From Vreelandella neptunia (lineage in GTDB: Bacteria > Pseudomonadota > Gammaproteobacteria > Pseudomonadales > Halomonadaceae), in NCBI RefSeq assembly GCF_000712975.1, contig NZ_JHQL01000007.1, forward strand, positions 1 through 64,000: a stretch of DNA of 64,000 bases, written 5' to 3'. The translations under genes were made by a program, and so were the position numbers. Positions 25,690 through 33,280 of this stretch are shown here, in pieces (position 1 is the stretch's first letter; every line of letters begins with the position of its first letter). The notes below the pieces were generated by a model that did not search any database, was not told the origin of the DNA, and saw nothing but the letters and a program-made list of their open reading frames with translations.

Positions 25690-26809
25690 AAAAGGTCTTA
25701 ATGAGGTTCTTGAGTGGTCTATCAGCTCTATAGTACCAGGAGGGGTGTTTTTCATAACTGAAGAAAATGAAAGAGTCAGCTTAAAAAAATGCCTAGAAGT
25801 AATACTTAATAATTCAGAACAATTAAAAGAAAATGATGGTTATGAAGAGTGGGAATGGTTTAAAGATAGGTTTAAAGATAAGGTGGAAATCAATGTTGCT
25901 AACAATCTTGAAAATAAGTCTTCAGATTGGGCGGAAGTTTTAGATTTATGTTTGGTTTTTATTTTTGAGATATTTTATATAACTGGTTATAAAGAGCTAA
26001 AGGAGGATTTAGATAAGCTTTTAAGTGCAAGGGAAGTATATTTAAAAAAGATGGAAAATAAAAAGCAAATTGACTCTTTTGATAAGTATGCTAGTGGCAT
26101 AAGGAAAGGGTTAGATCTTTATAGAAAAGCTCAAGCTTCAGAGTCAATGATAAATAAAGAAATAAGTAAAAGGTTGAAAGAGTATAAGGATAAAGAGGAA
26201 GATTTAAATTATCATCTAGATGAGTTGAAGAAAAATGTTTCTGCGCTGAAAGGTGATGCTAGCTTTCTATCGTCATCAAAAGTTTTTAACAAATTAGAAG
26301 AAAGTGCAAGAGTTAGAGAGAGAAGAGCTTTTCAAGCTGTTTTTATATTTGCAATTATTACTGTTTTATATCTTTTTTCAGTTGCTGTTTATCTAGGTGC
26401 TAATCAAGGATTGCCATTTTCTTTAAGCATTGATGAAGGTTTTAATAGCTTGATGTTTTGGGAGGAAATCAGGCTTATAGATGTTAAACTATTTATGATT
26501 TCTTCGACTTTTATATTCTTAGGGATATATTTCTTTAGAGTTTTTTTGTCTATTTATCAAGGGAATGTTAAGCGTCTTCAAGAGCTTGAGTTAAAGTCAG
26601 CAATATCGGTTTATATAGAAGGGCATGTCAAGTTCGTTAAGGAATATGGGAAAGACTGTGGTGCAAGCATTGCTAAATATGAAGATTTTATATTTAGTAG
26701 TAACGAATTTAGCGAAAATGAGATTCAGAACCCTAAGCCTACTGATAGCCTAAAAGGTGTTGGAGAGGTTGCTGAAAAGTTGGTAAAAGCTGGGATAGGT
26801 AAGAAGTAA
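25679..26809 (+). CDS. Two-helix membrane protein with coiled coil, cargo gene 3
   Basis: 376 aa. The acidic N-terminal region (residues 1-145) is soluble except for a hydrophobic patch at 88-102. A coiled coil spans about 150-215, two membrane helices lie at about 218-240 and 270-290, and a cytoplasmic tail follows. The plan recalls DUF6161-type proteins, but this is a weak recollection. The reading frame is strongly AT-rich, unlike the structural phage genes, which suggests separate acquisition. Location at the prophage edge behind the repressor, expressed in the lysogen, fits a superinfection-exclusion or defence role; this is inference. Confidence 0.72.
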   Translation: MVSEKGLNEVLEWSISSIVPGGVFFITEENERVSLKKCLEVILNNSEQLKENDGYEEWEWFKDRFKDKVEINVANNLENKSSDWAEVLDLCLVFIFEIFYITGYKELKEDLDKLLSAREVYLKKMENKKQIDSFDKYASGIRKGLDLYRKAQASESMINKEISKRLKEYKDKEEDLNYHLDELKKNVSALKGDASFLSSSKVFNKLEESARVRERRAFQAVFIFAIITVLYLFSVAVYLGANQGLPFSLSIDEGFNSLMFWEEIRLIDVKLFMISSTFIFLGIYFFRVFLSIYQGNVKRLQELELKSAISVYIEGHVKFVKEYGKDCGASIAKYEDFIFSSNEFSENEIQNPKPTDSLKGVGEVAEKLVKAGIGKK

Positions 26810-26915
26810 AAACTGTCCACAGAAGTATGCTTTAGTGTGCTGTAATGAATTTTCGAGGGTGTGTAAGTGTCTGATTTAAAGCTAAATATGCTGCTGTGAG
26901 TTAGTAGGTAAGGTT

Positions 26916-27046
26916 CTTGTAATCAGTAGGTCCCGGGTTCGACTCCTGGTGTCGGCACCACTAAAAGTGGTTTAAAAGCAAAGCGTTAGAGAATTAGATA
27001 AAGCCGTCCGAAAGGGCGGCTTTTTCGTTTTTGTCTATAAAGTGTC
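26916..27046. repeat. Attachment site repeat, distal side
   Basis: Second copy of the 131-base repeat. It begins in the anticodon loop of tRNA-Thr and contains only the 3' part of that gene, plus the terminator. It marks the original chromosomal 3' end of the tRNA, displaced 11.3 kb by the prophage. It is not a functional tRNA. Confidence 0.92.
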
Positions 27047-27084
27047 TACCCCGTAATAAAACGATGCTGTCGAAATACCACCTT

Positions 27085-27534
27085 TTAATAAAGATGCACT
27101 GCCTCAAACACTGCCACTGGTTTGCCATTGGCGTTTTTGAGTGACAGCACGCTACCATCTACTTGCCACGCGTTTACTTGCTGCAGGACATTGAGCATTA
27201 CCTGCTCGTTACGCATCTGCGTCTCGGGGCAGGCCATCATTGTGGTAGCTACTTGTTCAAACACTAACCGTTTGCCGCTAAGACGGTAAGTGCCAAGCAA
27301 AGTGTTGCAGCCAGTTGATCCGGCTAGCCGAGATTTTTCTTCATGGAGTACAAGGTGAGGCTCGCGGAAGTTATCAGTGGTGGAGGCGGGTTGATCGCCA
27401 AGCGTGACCAATTTCCAATAGGTATTGGTTAGCGTTTCATTAGGCTTTGTTGTTTGGTGAGTTGCCGAGTGTGATTGGCATCCACTGGCTAGCAGAATTA
27501 TCATCACAGAGGCGATGAGGGGCATTTTGTTCAT
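27085..27534 (-). CDS. META-domain (HslJ-like) lipoprotein
   Basis: 149 aa from the ATG at 27534 (an earlier ATG at 27558 adds 8 residues). Lipobox LLASGC gives a lipid-anchored envelope protein. The META domain shows NTYWKLVTLGDQP at its start, GSTGCNTLLGTYRL in the middle and MACPETQMRNEQ near the end, as in E. coli HslJ, a protein tied to heat and novobiocin resistance. It is the first host gene right of the prophage. Confidence 0.85.
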   Translation of the reverse strand: MNKMPLIASVMIILLASGCQSHSATHQTTKPNETLTNTYWKLVTLGDQPASTTDNFREPHLVLHEEKSRLAGSTGCNTLLGTYRLSGKRLVFEQVATTMMACPETQMRNEQVMLNVLQQVNAWQVDGSVLSLKNANGKPVAVFEAVHLY

Positions 27535-27874
27535 AAGGCATTTCTCTAGATTTTTCATTACGTAAAGGATAAACAGGGCGCCAAGTTTTCGCTACTTTAA
27601 ATTACATTAATTAATAGCTCATAAAATATTGATTAAGTCTGACTTTTGTTTTTATAAATATTAAAAATTACGCACTTTATGCATCACTGCTTGATTACCC
27701 CTTTTAGTTGACTAACCTAAAATTTCTTGAGCAATAAAAGCTTTCATATGATGCGAAGATAATATGATGGCAAGTAAAATGCTGAGTTCTATCTGCCGTT
27801 TCCTCAAGGAAAAAGACTCTTATTAATAAGTATGAGTTTTTGTCGAGTGGTAATAAGCCAAGGAGAGTAGCGCG
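27535..27874. other. Intergenic region before Mn-catalase
   Basis: About 340 bases, AT-rich in the middle (27600-27700). I see no convincing gene. It must hold the divergent promoters of the META lipoprotein and the catalase; none stands out enough to place. Confidence 0.4.
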
Positions 27875-28711
27875 ATGTTTCATCACTCTGGAAAACTACA
27901 GTATCCCGTTAAAGTCGATAAGCCTAACCCTGAGTTTGCTATGTTGCTACAACAAGCAATTGGCGGTATTGAAGGCGAAATACGGGTTGCCATGCAGTAT
28001 TTCTTTCAGGCAATGGGCGCGCGTGGAGATGATCGTATTCGTGACATGCTTATGTCCACGGCAACGGAAGAGCTCTCGCATATCGAAATGTTGGGACATG
28101 CGGTAGCGCTAAACTTAGAAGGGGCGCCCGTTTCTTATCAAGAGGCGACTGCCAAAGACCCCGTTATGAATGCCATCTTAGGCGGAGCTAATCCTCGTCA
28201 TCTCTTGTCGTCCGGGCTTTCAGCGATGCCGGTAAATTCAAATGGCGTGCCTTTTGATATGAGCCATGTGTACGCCACCGGCAATATTGCTGCAGATATG
28301 CTGGCTAATGTCACAGCAGAGGCAGGTGGCCGAGTATTAGCATCACGGTTGTATAACTGGACTGATGATCATGGCATGAAAGATTTTTTATCTTTCTTAA
28401 TCGCTCGTGATACCTATCATCAGCAACAGTGGTTGGCTGTTATTGAAGAGTTGGGTGGTATTGAGAAACAGCTACCAATTCCTAATTCGACGCCAGAAGA
28501 CAATGAGGCGATGCAGCACTCTTATTATTACTTAAATACTTTGCTGGATAAGGAAGCCCCACAAGGGCGCTGGTCGCAAGGTCCTTCATTGGATGGACGC
28601 AGTGAATACAGCGTGCGTAACCAGCCTGCACCGGAAGGCCAAGAACCTAGCCTAGGCCAAGCAAAAGAGAAATCTGGCGCGCAAAAAGAGCAAATTGATC
28701 CCGCTAAATAA
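27875..28711 (+). CDS. Manganese catalase
   Basis: 278 aa. It dismutates hydrogen peroxide with a di-manganese site in a four-helix ferritin-like bundle. Ligand segments are visible: IEGEIRVAMQYFFQA (Glu near residue 35), TEELSHIEML (Glu-His), TAEAGGRV (Glu) and ARDTYHQQQW (His). The C-terminal tail (QPAPEGQEPSLGQAKEKSG) is polar and disordered. The DUF892 gene follows at 37 bp, a common stress-gene pairing. Confidence 0.94.
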   Translation: MFHHSGKLQYPVKVDKPNPEFAMLLQQAIGGIEGEIRVAMQYFFQAMGARGDDRIRDMLMSTATEELSHIEMLGHAVALNLEGAPVSYQEATAKDPVMNAILGGANPRHLLSSGLSAMPVNSNGVPFDMSHVYATGNIAADMLANVTAEAGGRVLASRLYNWTDDHGMKDFLSFLIARDTYHQQQWLAVIEELGGIEKQLPIPNSTPEDNEAMQHSYYYLNTLLDKEAPQGRWSQGPSLDGRSEYSVRNQPAPEGQEPSLGQAKEKSGAQKEQIDPAK

Positions 28712-28748
28712 ACGTTACCATGCTGCTTGTTAATAAGGAGGCTGCACG

Positions 28749-29163
28749 ATGGAAACCAAGTATTTAGAAAATTGGTTACGCGATGCTCATGCTATGGAAA
28801 AGCAAGCAGAAGAAATGTTGAAATCACAGGCTAAACGCTTAGAGCATTACCCAGCGCTGCGGGCTAGGATTGATCAACATCTGGAAGAAACCACCCATCA
28901 ATCTGACAAGCTTGAGCGTTTAATGACCGAACTGGGTATTGATACGTCAGCACTTAAAGACATGGGGGGTAAGCTTTCTGCCTTTGGTCAAGCGCTGGGT
29001 GGAATGATGGCTGGTGATGAAGTGGTAAAAGGGGGGATCGCCAGTTATGCCTTTGAATGCTTCGAAATTGCCAGCTATAAAGCGCTGATCGCAGCATCTT
29101 GATGAAACCACCCGCTCTTTTTTAGCCCGTGCCGATGATGACAATGTCCAAGCTAAGAAGTAA
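28749..29163 (+). pseudogene. DUF892 (YciE/YciF-like) ferritin-like protein, 3' frameshift/deletion
   Basis: The first 117 codons (28749-29102) encode the start and three helices of a DUF892 stress protein (METKYLENWLRDAHAMEKQ, KLSAFGQALGGMMAGDEVV, FEIASYKALIAAS), then stop. Family members run to about 165 residues. In the next frame, from 29098, the 21 codons LDETTRSFLARADDDNVQAKK to the stop at 29161-29163 look like the normal C-terminus. A deletion of roughly 30-40 codons with a frame change best explains this. A short product may still be made; the fourth helix and part of the metal site are lost. Confidence 0.7.
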
Positions 29164-29173
29164 ATCTGATTGA

Positions 29174-29202
29174 ACCGGCCCCCGTTGTTTAACGGGGCCG
29201 GT
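29174..29202 (+). terminator. Hairpin after DUF892 gene
   Basis: accggccccc-gtt pairs with aacggggccggt around gttt with one bulged C. The T-run is weak, so termination strength is uncertain. Confidence 0.55.
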
Positions 29203-29206
29203 GCTG

Positions 29207-29289
29207 TTTAAAGTGCCTTTATGTTTAAAGCGCCTTTATGTTTAAAGCGCCTTTATGTTTAAAGCGCCTTTATGTTTAAAGCGCCTTTA
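29207..29289. repeat. 17-bp tandem repeat, 4.9 copies
   Basis: Unit tttaaagcgcctttatg. The first copy has t for c at its eighth base; copies two to four are identical and the last is cut after 15 bases. It is non-coding and lies just past a hairpin. Each unit contains a partial palindrome aaagcgccttt. Near-identity of copies implies recent slippage expansion. Confidence 0.9.
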
Positions 29290-29663
29290 CCTTGCTAAAC
29301 TATCCCTTAGTTCTGAGCCTCTACCACCCCCGGTATTGTTTACTGGGGTTTTTAAACGTATGAGAAGTTACCCACTCTTTAAGGAACGTGTAACGAGGTT
29401 ATGTATTAAAGGAAAGTGCCTTATAGATGTTCTCGCTGTACTTTAGAAGATCAATTTTTAGAAAAAACGCGAAAAGAGTTTTCATAATCATCAAGCTGTG
29501 CATGAACGTAAAAGTGTGTTTCATCACACGTGAAGGCAGTATGAGTATAAATTTCCGTATCTCAGTCATCACGCTTGAAATGGCTTTCCGTAAGGGTTTC
29601 AGCACGTGCCGATGTGAAGTCATCCGTCACTTACTATAGTACTCTCATGCACTGCGGTGAATG

Positions 29664-29789
29664 TCAGTCCCGTTTCATTAATTCGAAAACGCCCTTGGTC
29701 GTTGCTTTGTCCGTTGGCGCATACAGGTAAGCAGTTGTCCACTCTTCGCGTTGATCACCAGGTAAGTCAGGAGTTGCTGCATAGGAGCA
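29664..29789 (-). pseudogene. Possible gene relic
   Basis: A 41-codon open stretch without a start codon of its own ends at TGA 29664-29666. Its translation (REEWTTAYLYAPTDKATTKG, then VFELMKRD) looks protein-like, but a TAG lies just upstream (29790-29792) and no frame continues convincingly. It may be the C-terminal remnant of a lost gene. No family recognised. Confidence 0.22.
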
Positions 29790-29879
29790 CTATTTACCTG
29801 CCGACATACCCACACTAATGGGCGACTGTAAACCCATCGTTGGGGAGGCGAGAGTCAGGTAATGGTTTAAAGATGCAAT

Positions 29880-30312
29880 TTTTTTGCCTCTCTTTTAATA
29901 TTATTAAAAATACTTTATTTATTTTTTAATATTCTATTTCATATCAAATTAGTTAAATTAATTTGTAGACATTTTTGATGCTTTCACCGGTATCCTTAAG
30001 TTTTTAAGGTGTTTTAATTATTTTAAATTTATTTAACTTGCATATGAATATTTTGTTTTTTTAATTTTAATGGCTTATCAAGCTATTTTGATATTTATGA
30101 GATTTCGTATACTAAAGTATTGTGTTTGGTTTTAACAAAAGTTAAATTATATGTTTATAATTTATTTTGATAGCTTAAGTTAAGAGTTATTCTTGTTTAA
30201 TATTTTATAGTTGACTATATTTTTTAAGCGCTGACGACGTGTTTTTTATACGGATTGTTGTGCAGTCTCGTTGGTTTGGATAGCTATTGTCTAACTAATT
30301 GTTTAGCTAAAT
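29880..30312. other. AT-rich non-coding stretch
   Basis: About 430 bases dominated by A and T with no reading frame of coding quality on either strand. Such DNA upstream of an AT-rich regulator is typical of silenced (H-NS-type bound) acquired regions. A degenerate copy of the following repeat begins near 30285. Confidence 0.5.
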
Positions 30313-30366
30313 TTATCTAACTAATTTTATCTAACTAATTTTATCTAACTAATTTTATCTAACTAC
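30313..30366. repeat. 14-bp tandem repeat upstream of a Crp-family gene
   Basis: Unit ttatctaactaatt, three full copies and a fourth of 12 bases, ending 14 bases before the start codon of the regulator at 30381. It occupies the likely 5' leader or promoter, just before the ggagtg ribosome site. Copy-number change could alter expression. Confidence 0.88.
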
Positions 30367-30380
30367 AATGGAGTGTAGAG

Positions 30381-31178
30381 ATGAACAAATTGGCTGTAAG
30401 TGATTGCTCCCCTTTAACGAGTAATGGTGACATTGGCGGAGTGATTAACGGACACCGTAACAGCATAAATGTGGCAGATATTTTAAATTTGTACGGGAAA
30501 GTTGGTAGTTCTTCATTTGAAGAGTTATCACAGCTGAAGCAGAAAACTGTCGAGCTAAAGAAAAATCAACAGTTTTTCTCGGTATGCGAGGGGCGGGCTG
30601 ATATTTTTGTTTTAAGAGAGGGGTGGGCTAGTCTTTCCCATGCAGCAGGTGCTAGAGGGCAAGATATTTGTAATGTTTTTATGCCTGGCGATGTTATTGG
30701 TCTGCGCGAAAGTTTTTTTGAAAATCATGATGTTGTTATTCATTCGGTGACTGATTGTGAGTTTCTAAAAGTTTCTGCTGAAGGGTTACATAAATTATTT
30801 AAAAATAATGATGAAATTAGGAATGCAATTATATCCTATGTCATGATTAATGATAATATTACGTTGGAGCGTTTAAGGAGCTGTACTCATCATCGTTCTG
30901 AAGGGCGCGTTGCGCACTTTTTGCTTGAAATATATTTTAGGTTTAAGTTTAAAGGACTTTTGGAAGGTGATGTTTTTGATTTTTCCATAACGCAAGAGGT
31001 GGTGGGTGAGCTGCTTGGTATCACAAGTGTTCATGTTAGCCGTTGTATGACAGCGCTTGAGCAAAAGAAGTATATTCGAAAAACGCGTAATAGTATTAAG
31101 CTTTTAGAGCCAGAAGAGATGGCTAGAAACACGGAATTTGATAGAGATTTTATTTATGGGTGTGTGTGTTTGAATTAA
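30381..31178 (+). CDS. Crp/Fnr-family transcriptional regulator
   Basis: 265 aa. A cyclic-nucleotide-binding-like sensor domain (about residues 40-160, with VFMPGDVIGLRESFF) and a C-terminal winged helix (FSITQEVVGELLGITSVHVSRCM) are clear. The N-terminal Cys cluster of FNR is absent (only one Cys in the first 40 residues), so oxygen sensing by an iron-sulfur cluster is unlikely. Codon use is AT-rich, unlike the host genes around it. The next gene on the strand is ectD, 209 bp away. The ligand is unknown. Confidence 0.85.
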   Translation: MNKLAVSDCSPLTSNGDIGGVINGHRNSINVADILNLYGKVGSSSFEELSQLKQKTVELKKNQQFFSVCEGRADIFVLREGWASLSHAAGARGQDICNVFMPGDVIGLRESFFENHDVVIHSVTDCEFLKVSAEGLHKLFKNNDEIRNAIISYVMINDNITLERLRSCTHHRSEGRVAHFLLEIYFRFKFKGLLEGDVFDFSITQEVVGELLGITSVHVSRCMTALEQKKYIRKTRNSIKLLEPEEMARNTEFDRDFIYGCVCLN

Positions 31179-31278
31179 CTATAATCAAAGTTTGTTGATT
31201 TTTTGTTGTAGGTGTTATGTGGTTTTTAAGGGTGGTGGTTGGATTTCATAACACACGTTATAAATCGACTTGTATAGG

Positions 31279-31306
31279 TTGCAAGAAGTAAACTTTTAGC
31301 TATCCT
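31279..31306 (+). promoter_or_regulatory. Candidate ectD promoter
   Basis: TTGCAA (31279-31284) and TATCCT (31301-31306) are 16 bases apart, about 80 bases before the ectD start. This is a plausible sigma-70-type promoter by eye only. Confidence 0.35.
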
Positions 31307-31387
31307 ACTGTTTGCGTTATATGAAGATGAAGACATAGAGTTTGTTTTCCAATGATCTGAAATTTAATCATACAAGGAGTGGATTAG

Positions 31388-32371
31388 ATGACAGTCAGCA
31401 ATTACCCCCTCACTACCATTACTGCCCATAAGCAGTACAGTGAAATGACGGATATGCCCTCAGCACAACGTTCAACAGTGCGAGATGCTTACCCAACTCG
31501 CTTAGCCTCAGCTCCAGCTTCACTAACCCAGCCGCGCCGTGATGCGGTGGTGAAAGGGCGTGAGCTGTCAGGGCCGTTGTCTCAAGAACAGCTTGATGAA
31601 TTTGAGCGCAAAGGTTTTTTGTTTATTCCCAACCTTATTTCGGGTGAAGAGCTTGAAGCGCTTCGTAAAGAAATGAAGTCACTGATGAACAACGATGCTT
31701 ATCGTGATAAGGAATTCAGTGTTACTGAGCCAGAAAGCCACGAAATTCGTTCGCTGTTTGCCGTGCATAAGCTTTCTGAACGATTAGGCCAGCTGGCGAG
31801 TGATGAGCGGTTAGCAGGTGCTGCCCGGCAAATTATTGGTGATGATCCTTACGTGCATCAGTCACGGATTAATTATAAGCCAGGCTTTGCGGGTAAAGGG
31901 TTCAATTGGCACTCTGACTTTGAGACGTGGCACGCAGAAGACGGTATGCCGAACATGCACGCCGTTAGCGCCTCGTTGATCTTAACTGACAATCATGAGT
32001 TTAACGGCCCACTGATGCTGATTCCCGGTTCTCATCTGGAATTTGTGCCCTGCTTGGGAGAAACGCCGGAAGATAACCATAAAAGCTCGCTTAAAGCACA
32101 AGAGGTTGGCGTTCCTAGCCCTGAAGCGTTAACTCAGTTGGTGTCTAAATACGGCATTGAAGCGCCAAAAGGCAAAGCAGGAGGCTTGTTGCTGTTTGAC
32201 TGCAATACACTGCATGCGTCTAACGCTAATTTGTCGCCTGACCCACGTAGTAACGTATTCTTTGTGTTTAATCGTCCGGATAATCGCTGTGTTGCTCCGT
32301 TTGCTGCACCGAAGCAGCGCCCTAGCTTTCTGGCGCATGGGGCTGACGATCGTTGGGCGCCCGACGCATAA
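31388..32371 (+). CDS. ectD: Ectoine hydroxylase
   Basis: 327 aa, Fe(II)/2-oxoglutarate dioxygenase that converts ectoine to 5-hydroxyectoine, a compatible solute for salt and heat stress. The EctD signature around FNWHSDFETWHAEDGMPNMH holds the iron-binding His-x-Asp, and the third ligand His is in LLFDCNTLHASNANLSP. The first 20-50 residues are variable, and starts at 31388 or the ATG at 31448 are both possible; tacaaggag just upstream favours 31388. It stands alone, away from ectABC, as usual in Halomonas. Confidence 0.95.
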   Translation: MTVSNYPLTTITAHKQYSEMTDMPSAQRSTVRDAYPTRLASAPASLTQPRRDAVVKGRELSGPLSQEQLDEFERKGFLFIPNLISGEELEALRKEMKSLMNNDAYRDKEFSVTEPESHEIRSLFAVHKLSERLGQLASDERLAGAARQIIGDDPYVHQSRINYKPGFAGKGFNWHSDFETWHAEDGMPNMHAVSASLILTDNHEFNGPLMLIPGSHLEFVPCLGETPEDNHKSSLKAQEVGVPSPEALTQLVSKYGIEAPKGKAGGLLLFDCNTLHASNANLSPDPRSNVFFVFNRPDNRCVAPFAAPKQRPSFLAHGADDRWAPDA

Positions 32372-32500
32372 TCTAACGTATCACTAGTGGTATGTATGAA
32401 AAGCTGTGGAAGAGATTGTGGAACATACGCATAGCTAGGGTAGACTGTTGCGCCTGTCGTTGCGAATGCGGCACGCATAATGAGAAGGAGAAGACCCGCC

Positions 32501-33166
32501 ATGCGTTTTGTTCCACAGTTTACCGATGGCCAGGAGTTTCCCCACGCGTTGGGCAAAGTCGTCTGCGTCGGCCGCAATTATGCCGACCATGCCAAGGAAT
32601 TGGATAACCCGGTTCCCAGTGAACCTCTGTTATTTATGAAACCCGCCACGAGCGTGGTGGATTTGAGCAAACCCCTTAATCCGCCGTTTTCCAGGGGGGA
32701 TGTGCATTATGAAGTCGAACTCGCGCTGTTAGTGGGAGAGACCCTAACCCACGCTACCCAAGATGAAGCTGAGCGTGCTATTGCAGGCATCGGCTTGGCG
32801 ATGGATTTAACACTTCGTGATGTACAAACCAAGCTAAAAGAGAAAGGCCACCCCTGGGAAATTGCAAAGGCGTTTGATGGTGCTTGCCCGCTATCATCAT
32901 TTTTGCCGCTAACCCGTATACCCAATTGGAATGCGTTAGCCTTCACCCTTGAAATTGATGGTGAAGAGCGTCAACACGGGGAGGGGGCTGATATGATCTT
33001 TGCGATACCAACGCTGGTAGCAGAGATGAGTCGCCACTTCACACTAGAACCTGGCGACGTTATTTTGACAGGTACGCCTGCGGGTGTTGGTGAATTGCCG
33101 CGTGGTGCCTCGCTGCGCTTAACGCTGACCGGCGGGTTAGACATTACCACTAGCGTTGTAGAATAG
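32501..33166 (+). CDS. Fumarylacetoacetate hydrolase family protein
   Basis: 221 aa from the ATG at 32501 (gagaaggagaag upstream; an earlier GTG-type start at 32480 adds a basic septapeptide). The fold signature is clear: GKVVCVGRNYADHAKEL, metal ligands in HYEVELALL, GLAMDLTLRDVQ, and LTGTPAGVGEL. It resembles acylpyruvase/fumarylpyruvate hydrolase proteins such as E. coli YcgM. The physiological substrate cannot be told. A shared terminator separates it from convergent speA. Confidence 0.88.
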   Translation: MRFVPQFTDGQEFPHALGKVVCVGRNYADHAKELDNPVPSEPLLFMKPATSVVDLSKPLNPPFSRGDVHYEVELALLVGETLTHATQDEAERAIAGIGLAMDLTLRDVQTKLKEKGHPWEIAKAFDGACPLSSFLPLTRIPNWNALAFTLEIDGEERQHGEGADMIFAIPTLVAEMSRHFTLEPGDVILTGTPAGVGELPRGASLRLTLTGGLDITTSVVE

Positions 33167-33216
33167 GTGATGGCGCTAAGTAGTTAAGTGTCAGTAGTTA
33201 AACGCAAGCAATTAAG

Positions 33217-33250
33217 CAAAAGGCCACTGACATTGTCGGTGGCCTTTTCG
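33217..33250. terminator. Bidirectional terminator, FAH gene/speA
   Basis: aaaaggccactgaca pairs with tgtcggtggcctttt. A-run and T-run flank the stem, so it can serve both convergent genes. Confidence 0.85.
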
Positions 33251-33280
33251 TTGCCGTGGTTAACGTTCGCTGCCTCAGTG

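Noticed and set aside
26916..26960. Second tRNA-Thr
   Set aside because: Only the 3' part from the anticodon loop onward is present; the acceptor 5' strand and D-arm are missing. It is the prophage attachment repeat.
29207..29289. CRISPR-like short repeats
   Set aside because: The 17-bp units are directly joined with no spacers and no cas genes lie nearby, so this is a simple tandem repeat.
29255..29639. Short overlapping frames (63-74 codons) between the tandem repeat and the AT-rich gap
   Set aside because: Two strands compete, no ribosome sites at sensible spacing, and the translations have no domain or membrane pattern that would argue for a gene.
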